From contig CAYMBP010000010.1 in assembly GCA_964388745.1 (NCBI GenBank), positions 1-48,325 on the forward strand: a DNA stretch of 48,325 nucleotides. Reading direction: 5' to 3'. Made by a program: the position numbers and the translations under genes. Positions 8,202 through 17,005 of this stretch are shown here, one piece after another (the stretch's first letter is position 1; each line of letters begins with the position of its first letter). The notes beneath the pieces were generated by a model. That model had not been told where the DNA came from, made no database searches, and was given only the letters and a program-made list of their open reading frames with translations. This DNA comes from CAYMBP01 sp964388745. GTDB taxonomy: Bacteria > Babelota > Babeliae > Babelales > RVW-14.

Positions 8202-9152
8202 ATGAAAAAAATTATCCTCCTCTTTTATAAATATGTTCATATAAAAAATCCTCATGACGTGCGCTTGTGGCAGCATGAATTGTCTGCCTCGCTTGGGCTA
8301 GTTGGGCGAATTCTTTTAGCCCATGAAGGAATTAATGGTACACTTGCTGGAACATGCGATGCAACGCAGCAGTATATTGCTGCAATGAACAAGCATCCTC
8401 TCTTTGGAGGTATTGATTTTAAAGCAAGTGAAGAATCAGGTGAGCATAATTATTTTTCTAAACTTTCAGTTAAAGTAAAGTCAGAAATTGTTCATTTTGG
8501 TAAAAAAGCCCAAGGAATTTCGCCAGACAATGGAGGGGTTCATTTGACTCCAGAGCAAACGCATGATCTTATTCGATCAAAAGATAAGGATCTTCTTATT
8601 CTTGACGGACGAAATTATTATGAAGCTCGTGTTGGGACATTTGAAAATGCTGTTACTCCACAGATAGATCATTTCCGAGACTTTCCTGATTATGTTGATA
8701 ATAATCAAGAGCTTTTTAAAGATAAGAAAGTATTGATGTTTTGTACTGGTGGTGTGCGTTGTGAGCGAGCCTCTGCTTATTTAAAATCAAAAGAAGTGGC
8801 ACAAGAGGTATATCAAATTGCAGGAGGTATTCATCGCTATGTTGAAAAATTTCCTGATGGGTTTTTTAGAGGAAAGAATTACGTTTTTGATGATCGTGTT
8901 ACAGTCCCGGTGACTAATGATATTTTGAGCTCTTGTGATCATTGCTCAGTTTCTTGTGATGATTTTACAAATTGTTCTAGCACGCTTTGTAATAAGCAAT
9001 TTATTGCTTGTGTAGATTGTTTAGAAAAATTTAATCATGCTTGTTGTTATCCTTGCTTTGAAAATGTAACTTATCATAACGTCAAGAAGCGTATTTATAA
9101 GCAGAAAGCACCGGCTGAGAGAGTCAAAAAAAAGGATAATGTCTCTTTTTAA
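8202..9152 (+). CDS. trhO: tRNA uridine(34) hydroxylase TrhO (rhodanese family)
   Basis: TrhO (formerly YceA) hydroxylates U34 in tRNA wobble positions as an early step of xo5U formation. The 316-residue protein has the family order: an N-terminal acylphosphatase-like domain (about 1-95, containing ILLAHEGINGTLAG), a rhodanese domain (about 115-215) with the active-site loop FCTGGVRCERAS, and a C-terminal Cys-rich part (about 245-290) with several CxxC-like pairs (CDHCSVSCDD, CVDCLEKF) that probably bind zinc. Length is typical. No strong Shine-Dalgarno precedes the ATG. It is transcribed alone, divergent from the DUF2177/SOD pair. Confidence 0.92.
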   Translation: MKKIILLFYKYVHIKNPHDVRLWQHELSASLGLVGRILLAHEGINGTLAGTCDATQQYIAAMNKHPLFGGIDFKASEESGEHNYFSKLSVKVKSEIVHFGKKAQGISPDNGGVHLTPEQTHDLIRSKDKDLLILDGRNYYEARVGTFENAVTPQIDHFRDFPDYVDNNQELFKDKKVLMFCTGGVRCERASAYLKSKEVAQEVYQIAGGIHRYVEKFPDGFFRGKNYVFDDRVTVPVTNDILSSCDHCSVSCDDFTNCSSTLCNKQFIACVDCLEKFNHACCYPCFENVTYHNVKKRIYKQKAPAERVKKKDNVSF

Positions 9153-9512
9153 TTGAACAAAAATTATTATAGCTAGAGAATTTTACATTGGCTCAACTTA
9201 TGAGTACTTTCTTTGTTACCATAAGAAGGAGAATAAATGGCACGAGCTTACTAGCTTAGATTTAAGAAAAAAGTGAATGAATTCCTTTTTTTGTTTATAA
9301 CGTTAAGAATTCTAAAAAAGAGACCTTTTATCTTTTTTATAAATATTTTTTAATTATCGAACTCGCATTATAAAAATAAAATTAGACATTTCTTAGATCA
9401 CTTTAAAAGATATATTTATCTTGCCGTTCAAAGTGTATTCAATCTGTTCCAACAGAGCATTGCTGGGTTAGTATCGCCTTTTTTCTTGAGACATTTATTT
9501 TTTGATAAATTT
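9153..9512. other. 360-bp gap, no convincing gene
   Basis: Between convergent trhO and kdsA I see AT-rich sequence without a sustained reading frame. One strong ribosome-binding site (AAGAAGGAGA, about 9224-9233) precedes an ATG at 9237, but the frame closes after five codons, so it may be the relic of a lost gene. No RNA gene or clear terminator stands out. Confidence 0.5.
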
Positions 9513-10346
9513 TTAATTAGTTGATGGTTGGTTACGGCTCTTAATCCATTGATCAAGTTCAATCAGATAGATTAAAAGGGCTTCAAGGTCGCTGTGTCGT
9601 ATTGAGTTTGGTCCATCACATAAAGCTTTTTCAGGCGTTTCGTGTACTTCCATAAATATTCCTGCAATACGTTGTGTAACGGCAGCTGTTGCAAGAGATG
9701 AAACGAATGAGCGATCACCACCACTTGATGTTCCTAAGCCGCTCGGTCGCTGCACAGAGTGAGTAGCATCAAAAATAACGGGTCTATTCATTTGTCTCAT
9801 GATTGAAAGAGATCTAAAATCAACAATAAGATTGTTGTAGCCAAAAGAAGTTCCGCGCTCACAAAGCCAGCTATGATGATTTCCTGTTGATGCAACTTTA
9901 TCATGAGCATGGATCATAGAGTCTGGTGAAACAAATTGACCTTTTTTAATATTAACAGGTTTTCCTGTTTTTCCGGCAGAAATTAAAAGGTCTGTTTGTC
10001 GACACAAAAATGCAGGTATTTGAATAACATCAGCAACTTGACTGACAGATGATATTTGAATACTTTCATGAACATCTGTGATAATTGGAATATTAAATTG
10101 CTTTTTGACTTTACTTAAAATATTACATCCTTCATCAAGGCCAAGCCCTCGGTATCCTTTAAGGGACGTTCTATTTGCTTTATCAAAAGCGGCTTTAAAT
10201 ATAAAGTTATATGACAACTTTTGAGATAGTTCTGTTAGATATTCGGCTGCCTTGAGAGTATATGTTTCACTTTCAATAGCACATGGACCGATAATAAAAA
10301 AAAGCGGTGACTCATTTGTCACCGAACGTAACCAGCTAAACTCCAT
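9513..10346 (-). CDS. kdsA: 3-deoxy-8-phosphooctulonate synthase (KDO-8-P synthase)
   Basis: Condenses phosphoenolpyruvate with arabinose-5-phosphate to make KDO-8-phosphate for the LPS inner core. The 277-residue length is normal. Characteristic segments include IIGPCAIES near the N terminus, FKAAFDKANRTS, a catalytic-barrel motif (TDVHE), a PAFLCRQTDLL strand, NIKKGQFVSP and FDATHSVQRP. A DAHP-synthase reading is unlikely because the KDO8PS-specific KANRTS and QRPSG stretches are present. It is the last gene of the minus-strand run that begins at skp, 25 bases after nusB. With lpxD in the same run it shows that the organism makes at least lipid A and KDO. Confidence 0.95.
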   Translation of the reverse strand: MEFSWLRSVTNESPLFFIIGPCAIESETYTLKAAEYLTELSQKLSYNFIFKAAFDKANRTSLKGYRGLGLDEGCNILSKVKKQFNIPIITDVHESIQISSVSQVADVIQIPAFLCRQTDLLISAGKTGKPVNIKKGQFVSPDSMIHAHDKVASTGNHHSWLCERGTSFGYNNLIVDFRSLSIMRQMNRPVIFDATHSVQRPSGLGTSSGGDRSFVSSLATAAVTQRIAGIFMEVHETPEKALCDGPNSIRHSDLEALLIYLIELDQWIKSRNQPSTN

Positions 10347-10371
10347 TGCTCTCCTTAAATAGGGATGTTAT

Positions 10372-10902
10372 TTAAGCCTCACTTGTTGAGCGAGATTGAG
10401 ATGTTTCTCGGTGCTTTACAAGCTCATCTAAAACACCGTTAATAAATTTAAAAGCATCTTTTTCAGCAAAGTTTTTGGCAAGCTCAATTGCTTCATTAAT
10501 AATAATTGTTGAAGGTGTTTTATTTTGTTCAATTTCCCATAATGCAAGGCGTAAAATTAATAGAGTGCAGCATCCAAGGCGCTCTAATCGCCAATTTCTT
10601 AAATAGGGAGCAAACAAAATATCAAGTTGCTCACGTCTTTCAATTGCACCACGACTTAAGTCCTTATAAAAAGTATCTTGAGGAAGTGTAACATCAAATT
10701 CTTGTTGGAAATCTGCTATGACTTCATCAAGTGACGCATTATAATCAGTTCGATCAACAGCGTACAAAAGGTAAAAAGCCAAGCAACGCTCATCTCTTCG
10801 AGAGTCTACACTTTGTAGTTGGGCATTGCTATCTGTTTTTTCTTGAAGATCTAACTCTGCGTCAATAGGAGTTTCATTAAGTCCAGCAATTTGACTACTC
10901 AT
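10372..10902 (-). CDS. nusB: Transcription antitermination factor NusB
   Basis: NusB binds boxA RNA with S10 (NusE) during rRNA antitermination and ribosome assembly. The 176-residue protein has the all-helical NusB core from about residue 38: RCLAFYLLYAVDRTDY, then LRNWRLERLGCCTLLILRLA, ending in the family signature of an INEAIELAK helix followed by FINGVLDELVK. The first 35 residues are a polar extension not found in short homologues, and the Ser/Arg-rich tail is also additional. It lies 41 bases downstream of efp and 25 bases upstream of kdsA, all on the minus strand. Confidence 0.92.
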   Translation of the reverse strand: MSSQIAGLNETPIDAELDLQEKTDSNAQLQSVDSRRDERCLAFYLLYAVDRTDYNASLDEVIADFQQEFDVTLPQDTFYKDLSRGAIERREQLDILFAPYLRNWRLERLGCCTLLILRLALWEIEQNKTPSTIIINEAIELAKNFAEKDAFKFINGVLDELVKHRETSQSRSTSEA

Positions 10903-10943
10903 AATAATTTGAACCTTAATCGTATAAAATATTTACAAGATAC

Positions 10944-11507
10944 TTAATTATCAACACGCTCAATATACTTTGCATCGCGAGTATCAACTTTAACCTTATC
11001 TCCTTCATTAATGAAGAGAGGTACGTTAATAACGACTCCTGTTGTTAACGTTGCAGGCTTTGTTCCCCCTTGAGCTGTATCACCTTTTACACCTGGTATA
11101 GTTGTTTCAACGCTTAAGACCATAAATGTTGGAGGTTCAATAAGAATAGGGGATCCTTCAAATTTTAAGACCGTATACATTTCTTCTTCTTGTAAATAAT
11201 CTTTTGCTCCTGCAATTTGGTTTTCATTAAAATCAAGTTGCTCAAAAGATTCCTGATCCATAAAATGATAGAGGTCATCAGCATATAAAAATTGCATTTG
11301 TGAGTATTCAAGATCAGGGATTTCAAATTTTTCAGCAGACCTGAAGGTTTCTTCCAGAGTTCTTCCGGTAATCAGATTCCTCATTTTTGTCCGCAAATAA
11401 GTTCCACCTTTACCAGGTTTAACGAGTTGATAATCAATGATAATCCAAGGTTCTTTGTTCCAAAGAATTTTGGTGGACCCTTTTCTAAAGTCTGATGTTG
11501 AAATCAC
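10944..11507 (-). CDS. efp: Translation elongation factor P
   Basis: EF-P relieves ribosome stalling at polyproline. The 187 residues comprise the three expected beta domains: KOW-like (1-65), central OB (66-128) and C-terminal OB (129-187). The first-domain loop reads VKPGKGG, placing Lys33 where E. coli carries the modified Lys34, so a lysine-type modification (EpmA-like) or none is more likely than the Arg-rhamnosyl type. No modifying enzyme is visible in the window. The polyPro-rich SR/WYYP protein at 5010-6653 has no long Pro runs and is not an obvious client. The gene lies 100 bases after pth and 41 before nusB on the same strand. Confidence 0.95.
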   Translation of the reverse strand: MISTSDFRKGSTKILWNKEPWIIIDYQLVKPGKGGTYLRTKMRNLITGRTLEETFRSAEKFEIPDLEYSQMQFLYADDLYHFMDQESFEQLDFNENQIAGAKDYLQEEEMYTVLKFEGSPILIEPPTFMVLSVETTIPGVKGDTAQGGTKPATLTTGVVINVPLFINEGDKVKVDTRDAKYIERVDN

Positions 11508-11607
11508 AAACCGCCCCTTTTAAATCTGTATTAAAGAACTAGAGTACTGCAAATAACTATTGTTTATTGTAGCAGAATAATATTGTTTTACCAACAATGA
11601 AAAAGAG

Positions 11608-12153
11608 TTAAGAAAGCAGCATTTTTGATGCTTTATCAATGGCTTGATTAAGAATTTGTTCTTCGCTTGGGGTAAATGAACCAAGTACGTATGATCCAAC
11701 GCTTTCTCGCTCATGTGAGTCTGGTCGATCAATGCCAAATCGTAGGCGCCAGAAAGCAGGGCCAAATACAGATTGTAAAGATTTTATGCCATTATGACCC
11801 CGAGGGCTTCCGCCAAAAGAGATAGTCATGGCTGCAAACTTTTTTTCTAATTCATCATGTACAACAATAATTTCTTCATTTTTTATCCCCTTTTTTTGTA
11901 AAAAGGGGGCAATCCGTCCAGATTCATTCATAAATGTCAGCGGCTTTATAAGCATTATGTCATGAGAGTCGCTGTTTGGAGTGATTTCTGTGTATTCAAG
12001 ATTTTTGTAGGTTTGAAAATTTGCAGCATGATCCTTTGCCAAGCTATCAAGAATACGAAATCCAATATTGTGCCTTGTATTCGTGAAGCGAGATCCAGGA
12101 TTACCAAGGCCGATGATTGCTCGAATAGCGTGGTAATTATAAATTGGCTTCAT
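11608..12153 (-). CDS. pth: Peptidyl-tRNA hydrolase
   Basis: Cleaves peptidyl-tRNA released by ribosome drop-off. The core is complete: GLGNPG near the start (with the substrate-binding Asn), TRHNIGF with the catalytic His28 (counting from the ATG at 12153), VHDEL, and GGSPRGHNGIKS. I choose the ATG at 12153, which leaves 14 residues before GLGNPG, but the in-frame ATG at 12171 (MKKVTP...) is also possible. Neither has a clear Shine-Dalgarno. Either way the gene overlaps the 3' end of prs (ending at 12137), suggesting coupled translation. The encoded length is about 181 residues, close to the family norm of about 190. Confidence 0.93.
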   Translation of the reverse strand: MKPIYNYHAIRAIIGLGNPGSRFTNTRHNIGFRILDSLAKDHAANFQTYKNLEYTEITPNSDSHDIMLIKPLTFMNESGRIAPFLQKKGIKNEEIIVVHDELEKKFAAMTISFGGSPRGHNGIKSLQSVFGPAFWRLRFGIDRPDSHERESVGSYVLGSFTPSEEQILNQAIDKASKMLLS

Positions 12154-13090
12154 GGGGGTAACTTTTTTCATGGTCATCAAGAATAATACGTTCAATACTG
12201 CTCTTAAGCGTATCATAGATTGAGAATATCGTCATCTTGGTAGGGATTGTCTTTCGATCTACTGCTAGAGAATCAGTAATAAAAATGGCATCAAACAAAT
12301 TATTTTCAGTTAGCTTAGCACTATTTTTTGCTGAAATAGGTGCATGTGTAAAGCAGCCAATTAATTGTTGTGCGCCACAAGCGCGTAGAAATTCTGCTGC
12401 ATGAAGCGCAGTGGACCCTGTATCAAGAATATCATCTCGCAGGATGACCACTCTGTTTTTAACATTGCCATTCATACTCATTATTGAAATATTTCCAAGC
12501 TTATCACGCTCTTTGCGTAGATGCCCGGCTGTAAGGTTGAGTGATTGAGCGAGATCAAGTGCTCGGCCAATGCCACCTTTGTCAGGAGAAATAACGACTG
12601 CTTGGTGGAGTTTTTCGTGATTAAAGAAATTTTGTAATACAGTTGACCATAAACTGGTACAGGTATTGTGATATACAAATGGGGCTTGTTCAAGCCAATG
12701 AATAGTATGGAAGTCACAACCAATAATAGTTGTTACACCCAGTGAGTGTATAAGCTTTATGTATTGTAAGGCGCTTTTATTTGCTCGACTATATGCTAAA
12801 TAAGGCATGATTAAGTCGATTTGGGCGGGATTGAATTCTGCTATTTTTTGAATAACTTGGATAAGATTAAAGAGCTGATGATTTAAGGAGGGAGCCTTTT
12901 CATTGTTAAATAATGAGCCAAAAAGAATAATTTTTTTATTGTTACATGTATGTAGTAATGGAGATATAATGTATTCTTCTCCATCATTAAATGAAGCGTG
13001 TTCGTATGATATGTATTCAAGGCATAGCTCAGCAGCTATATCTTGAGCTTGCTTTACATTTTTATGCGCAATAATTACTCTATTTCTCAA
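12137..13090 (-). CDS. prs: Ribose-phosphate pyrophosphokinase-like protein, divergent
   Basis: Makes PRPP from ribose-5-phosphate and ATP, if active. I place the start at a TTG at 13090. That codon overlaps the lpxD stop (TTGA), is preceded by AGAGGTGG, and gives 317 residues, the normal length. A longer frame would only re-read lpxD. The PRPP-binding loop DDILDTGST is intact, as is the SPDKGGIGRA strand. Other sites are unusual: the YARQDR region reads YSRANKS, the DLH signature reads DFH, and the flexible catalytic loop reads HLRKERD. It may therefore be a divergent but functional synthase or a related regulatory homologue. It sits between lpxD and pth in the minus-strand operon. Confidence 0.85.
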   Translation of the reverse strand: MRNRVIIAHKNVKQAQDIAAELCLEYISYEHASFNDGEEYIISPLLHTCNNKKIILFGSLFNNEKAPSLNHQLFNLIQVIQKIAEFNPAQIDLIMPYLAYSRANKSALQYIKLIHSLGVTTIIGCDFHTIHWLEQAPFVYHNTCTSLWSTVLQNFFNHEKLHQAVVISPDKGGIGRALDLAQSLNLTAGHLRKERDKLGNISIMSMNGNVKNRVVILRDDILDTGSTALHAAEFLRACGAQQLIGCFTHAPISAKNSAKLTENNLFDAIFITDSLAVDRKTIPTKMTIFSIYDTLKSSIERIILDDHEKSYPHEANL

Positions 13091-14130
13091 CGGTTTAGCC
13101 ACCTCTGCATAAACGTTTTTAAAAAATTTTTTGATTTTTTTTGGGGCAATAACTTTAATGCCTCTGGAAGCTTCTTTAAGGCAATAAGCTTGCGTTTCCA
13201 CTGTGTAAATGATTCCGCTGGTTGACCTGCAATAATGCTGTTTGGAGAGATGTTATTGATGACAGCACTCTTTGAAACAATTTTCGTGTTATCGCCTATA
13301 ATAACATGATCTTTGATCGCAACTTGACCACCAATTTGACAACCTTGCCCAATCTGGGCGCCCCCAGCAATGCCTGTAAGCGCTAAGATAGCGGTTCCTG
13401 CTCCAATATAAACATTGTGGGCAATGTGAATAAGGTTGTCAAGTTTGACACCATCTTCTATGACAGTATCATCAAAAAGTGCCCGATCAATGGCACATTG
13501 GGCGCCGATTTCAACATGATTTCCAATTTTCACTGCACCAAAGTGAGGGTTTTTTAAAAGTCCCTTTTTTGAAACAGAGTATCCAAAGCCGTCTGATCCT
13601 ATGACAGCACCTGAGTGTACAATAGAATATTGCCCTATTGTGCAATAATCAAGTAATGAGACATGTGCGTGAATCTTGGTATGTGCTCCAATGCGACAGC
13701 CTTTTCCTATAATCACAAAAGGACCAATGATTGCATTTTCTTCGATAACAGTATTGGTTCCAATTATTGCAGATGGATGAATTTGAGCTGAAGGATCAAT
13801 TTCAGCAGAAACAGTAGAGGATTCAGCTCGCTGATTAAGAAAAGTATGCAATTGAGCAAGTGCTTTATGCATATCTTCAACAATTAAAAATTGTTTATCT
13901 TGCGTAATGGCTTCACGGGCAAGAATAAACCCTGCCCGTGATTTTTTTATGATATCTGTATTAATGGACTCAAACACTGATGCATCTCCTCGTTCAAGTA
14001 TAACAGAGCAGTCGTTTTGGTCTGCTTGCTCAAGAGAGGTGATGCGTCGTAGTAGAGTCTGCTCACTTCCGGGTAATGGATTAATATTGAGAAGATTGCA
14101 TAATTCTCCAACCGAAAGGTTAAGCTCCAT
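13087..14130 (-). CDS. lpxD: UDP-3-O-acylglucosamine N-acyltransferase
   Basis: Third step of lipid A synthesis: adds the second acyl chain to UDP-3-O-acyl-glucosamine from acyl-ACP. The 347-residue protein has the LpxD order: an N-terminal uridine-binding domain (about 1-100), a left-handed beta-helix of hexapeptide repeats (about 108-310) and a C-terminal helix (about 315-347). Signature pieces are GSDGFGYS, IDRALFDDTVIEDG, and LIHIAHNVYIGAG with the likely catalytic His. skp lies nine bases upstream, the common skp-lpxD pairing of Gram-negative genomes. Its stop overlaps the TTG start of prs. Confidence 0.95.
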   Translation of the reverse strand: MELNLSVGELCNLLNINPLPGSEQTLLRRITSLEQADQNDCSVILERGDASVFESINTDIIKKSRAGFILAREAITQDKQFLIVEDMHKALAQLHTFLNQRAESSTVSAEIDPSAQIHPSAIIGTNTVIEENAIIGPFVIIGKGCRIGAHTKIHAHVSLLDYCTIGQYSIVHSGAVIGSDGFGYSVSKKGLLKNPHFGAVKIGNHVEIGAQCAIDRALFDDTVIEDGVKLDNLIHIAHNVYIGAGTAILALTGIAGGAQIGQGCQIGGQVAIKDHVIIGDNTKIVSKSAVINNISPNSIIAGQPAESFTQWKRKLIALKKLPEALKLLPQKKSKNFLKTFMQRWLNR

Positions 14131-14139
14131 TCTTACGCC

Positions 14140-14757
14140 TTAAACTTTTTTCTTTTTAGCTGGGGTTGCTTCAGCTTTTGTCATTTTTGTAGACTCTTTT
14201 TTTCCTGTCAACATTTCTTTTTCAAGCTCTGCAGAAAATGCTTCATCAATACGTTCAAGAGCAACGTCGGTAACATCGATATTCTTTGATGCAAAAATGA
14301 GGCCAGGGGTGTTTTTGTCTACAACAAATTCCCAATTGTTTTCATCAGCCATTTTATTAACAACAGTGAGTTGTTTGTTCCGAAGAGCAACTTGCTCATT
14401 TTGAATTCTGTAGCGAAGCATTTCTTCTTGATCGCCTAACTCACGTTCAAGATTTTTCTTTTTACGCATAAGTTCTTCGCTTTTTTCACGAAGCTTTTCT
14501 TTGCTTTCAAGCCCAAGAGAGCTATCTTTATTGATTTTTTCTTGTGCATCCATGAGCTCTTTATTGGCTTGCTTGGCTTTTTCTTGATGAGCTTCTACGT
14601 CTTTTTGAAGCCGGTCTGTAAGCACTTTGCCTTCTTGAGACTTTTGCATAATTTGAATAGTGTCAACAGCTGCAGTTTTAATGTTTTTTGGAAGACTTTT
14701 TCCACTTGCTAATCCAAAAACAGATGCAGCAACAGCAGAGAGTAATAATTTTTTCAT
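14140..14757 (-). CDS. skp: OmpH/Skp-family periplasmic chaperone
   Basis: Skp-type chaperones hold unfolded outer-membrane proteins in the periplasm. The 205-residue product starts with a signal peptide (MKKLLLSAVAASVFGLASG). It continues with a short beta strand (AAVDTIQIMQ), a long charged coiled-coil hairpin (about 40-130, the Skp tentacles) and a C-terminal strand/helix (NWEFVVDKNTPGLIFAS...VALERIDEAF) that closes the trimer core. A Lys-rich tail (AKKKKV) is extra. It is the first gene of the minus-strand run skp-lpxD-prs-pth-efp-nusB-kdsA, with nine bases to lpxD. Clients probably include the barrel at 3579-4949. Confidence 0.9.
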   Translation of the reverse strand: MKKLLLSAVAASVFGLASGKSLPKNIKTAAVDTIQIMQKSQEGKVLTDRLQKDVEAHQEKAKQANKELMDAQEKINKDSSLGLESKEKLREKSEELMRKKKNLERELGDQEEMLRYRIQNEQVALRNKQLTVVNKMADENNWEFVVDKNTPGLIFASKNIDVTDVALERIDEAFSAELEKEMLTGKKESTKMTKAEATPAKKKKV

Positions 14758-14943
14758 CGTGACTCCTTAACGACATGTGATGTTAGACAACAGTATTCTT
14801 CAAAAGCACATCTATGCTAACGCGATTAGGCCTGAGAGTCAATATGGTCCAATATATGCAGTCCTTGAGCAGATTTTCCTTCTATGGTATTATTTAAATG
14901 TAATGGTTGTTTGTGTTAAGCTTTATTATATTGGTTAATCGAT

Positions 14944-16059
14944 ATGAAAATAGCAGTTCTTCTTTCTGGTGGAGTTGATTCTTCTGTTGCATTGCATCTG
15001 CTAAAAAATCAAGGACATGACTGTGTTGCCTTTTATCTTAAGGTCTGGCTTGAAGATGAGCTTGCTTATTTAGGTAACTGTCCTTGGCAAGAAGATTTGA
15101 ATTATGCTGAAAGTGTTTGTGCACAACTTGGTGTTCCACTTCACGTAAAGTCTCTTCAAAAAGAATACCATGATCGAGTAGTCTCTTATACTCTTGCTGA
15201 GATTCGAGCTGGTCGTACGCCTAGCCCAGATATTTTTTGTAATCAAATGATTAAATTTGGTGCTTTTTTTGATATTATTGATAACTCATTCGATAAAGTT
15301 GCTACAGGTCATTATGCGCAGGTTGTACAGGAAGGAGACCAGTACGTGCTTAAGAGAGCTGTAGATAGTTTTAAAGATCAGACCTACTTTCTTTCTCGTC
15401 TATCTCAAGAACAGCTTGCTCGCATTTTATTCCCTCTCGGTGGATTTAAAAAATCAGAGGTGCGAAAGCTTGCCCAATCATTTGATTTGCCAACTAAAAA
15501 TCGCAAAGATAGTCAGGGAATTTGTTTTCTTGGCAATATAAATTTTTCAGACTTTATTCGTCATCATCAGGGCACACGCACGGGCGATCTTATTGAATAC
15601 GAAACAGGCGAAAAGGTTGGAAAACATGATGGTTTTTGGTTTTTTACGATTGGCCAGCGCAAGGGCATTGGCCTTTCTGGTGGGCCATGGTATGTGGTGA
15701 AAAAAGATGCTGATGAAAATAAAGTATTTATTTCTCGTCGTTATCATGATGCTCACTTAGTTCGTGATCAGGTGACTATGGCATCGGTGCATTGGATTGC
15801 AAAAAAGCCAACGGATCAAGAGACGCTTTCTGTAAAATTGCGACATGGAGAAGATTTTTATCAAGCAAAAATTGTTCCACAGGACGATTCAAGATATACT
15901 GTTTACCTTGATGGGCAAGATCAAGGAATTGCCCCTGGTCAATTTGTCGTTTTGTATGATAAAGATTATTGTTTGGGTGCCGGAACTATTTGCGCAGGAG
16001 AGTCTTCCCATGCCAGATCAAAGACGCAAGCCCCATGTGGGGAGAGGTCGATTTTATAA
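14944..16059 (+). CDS. mnmA: tRNA-specific 2-thiouridylase MnmA
   Basis: Thiolates U34 of tRNA-Lys, -Glu and -Gln; the tRNA-Lys(TTT) and tRNA-Glu(TTC) genes at 42.3 kb are its natural substrates. The 371 residues begin with the PP-loop ATP site LSGGVDSSVA (8-17). The catalytic Cys pair lies in PSPDIFCNQMIKFG and in SQGICFLG. TGHYAQV, DQTYFLSRL and FFTIGQRKGIGL are further family marks. No sulfur-relay partner is adjacent, though the SufS desulfurase at 32.2 kb could supply sulfur. The 3' end overlaps the next gene by 50 bases. Confidence 0.95.
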   Translation: MKIAVLLSGGVDSSVALHLLKNQGHDCVAFYLKVWLEDELAYLGNCPWQEDLNYAESVCAQLGVPLHVKSLQKEYHDRVVSYTLAEIRAGRTPSPDIFCNQMIKFGAFFDIIDNSFDKVATGHYAQVVQEGDQYVLKRAVDSFKDQTYFLSRLSQEQLARILFPLGGFKKSEVRKLAQSFDLPTKNRKDSQGICFLGNINFSDFIRHHQGTRTGDLIEYETGEKVGKHDGFWFFTIGQRKGIGLSGGPWYVVKKDADENKVFISRRYHDAHLVRDQVTMASVHWIAKKPTDQETLSVKLRHGEDFYQAKIVPQDDSRYTVYLDGQDQGIAPGQFVVLYDKDYCLGAGTICAGESSHARSKTQAPCGERSIL

Positions 16060-17005
16060 TCATGATCAAGAGCATATTAAAAAACGATTATTACATGAGG
16101 TTTTTTTTGCGTTGCGTCTGTTAGCGCGGAGCATTGTCTGGAAAGGTCAATCTTTTTTTCCCCAAAATATAACACCTGAAGAGTGGAGTGTTAAGCCGGA
16201 GTTTGTTGAGCGATCCACTGCACCATTAATTACTTGGGTTGGTCATGCAACATTTCTTATTCAAATTAATGGGGTAAATATTATAACTGATCCGGTTTTT
16301 GGAGATGTTTCTTGTTTTTTTAAAAGACGAGTTTATCCCGTTATGACGCTTGAAGAGTTACCACCTATTGATGTAGTGCTTATTTCTCATAATCATCGAG
16401 ATCATTGCGATACTCCAACTCTTAAGCGGCTTGCTCAGCTTTATAATTCTATGATTTTTGTTCCTCTTGGAGATAAATCTTATGCTGCATCACTTGGCTT
16501 TTCCAGTGTGAGCGAAATGAATTGGTGGGAGGGGCGTCTTGTTGATACATCCAATGGCTTGGTGCGAATTACTTTTTTGCCTGCGCATCATTGGTCGGGC
16601 AGAGGTCTGTTTGATATTAATCGATCACTGTGGGGAAGTTGGCACATCAGTGCAAATACCTCAGGTATCTATTTTGCAGGAGATACCTCTTATTCTAATC
16701 ATTTTAAGGAAATCGCACGTCACGACTTTGATATTAATGTAGCCCTCATGCCTATTGGCCCTGCAATTCCAGAACAGCATATGAGGCGATCACATACTAG
16801 CCCAGAAGAAGCACTGCAAGGATGCCTTGATTTAAAATCGTCATATTTTATTCCTATGCATTGGGGGACATTTCAGAGTGGATATGACACTTTTAATGAG
16901 GCATTACAGCTATTGTTTGATGCTTGTAGTCGGCGAGAAAAAGAGTTAACGAATTTATCACTTCAGTGTTTGAAGTTTGGAGAACAATGGTTATATCCTC
17001 ACTAG
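16010..17005 (+). CDS. Metallo-beta-lactamase-fold hydrolase (NAPE-PLD/UlaG-like)
   Basis: A 331-residue zinc hydrolase of the metallo-beta-lactamase superfamily. The start at ATG 16010 has AGGAG eight to nine bases upstream, although it lies inside mnmA. Upstream in-frame codons only re-read mnmA. An N-terminal FYNHD element leads to the first strand ITWVGHATFLIQINGVNIITD, shown here as two pieces (ITWVGHATFLIQ, INGVNIITDPVF). The metal motif is SHNHRDHCD (H-x-H-x-D-H). A second ligand group is LPAHHWSGRG, and FAGDTSYS supplies the bridging Asp. The late MHWGTFQ holds the last His. This pattern matches the NAPE-phospholipase-D-like branch, so a phospholipid substrate is possible but unproven. 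Confidence 0.88.
   Translation: MPDQRRKPHVGRGRFYNHDQEHIKKRLLHEVFFALRLLARSIVWKGQSFFPQNITPEEWSVKPEFVERSTAPLITWVGHATFLIQINGVNIITDPVFGDVSCFFKRRVYPVMTLEELPPIDVVLISHNHRDHCDTPTLKRLAQLYNSMIFVPLGDKSYAASLGFSSVSEMNWWEGRLVDTSNGLVRITFLPAHHWSGRGLFDINRSLWGSWHISANTSGIYFAGDTSYSNHFKEIARHDFDINVALMPIGPAIPEQHMRRSHTSPEEALQGCLDLKSSYFIPMHWGTFQSGYDTFNEALQLLFDACSRREKELTNLSLQCLKFGEQWLYPH

Noticed and set aside
9237..9251. Five-codon frame after a strong Shine-Dalgarno
   Set aside because: Too short to call a gene. It is kept only as a note on the gap because the ribosome-binding site is unusually good.
13091..13201. Longer prs reading frame starting inside lpxD
   Set aside because: It gives 37 extra residues unlike any PRPP synthase and lies on the lpxD C terminus. 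The TTG at 13090 restores the normal length and has AGAGGTGG upstream.
15845..16009. N-terminal extension of the MBL-fold gene into mnmA
   Set aside because: These codons re-read mnmA out of frame and match no MBL family. The ATG at 16010 has a proper AGGAG.
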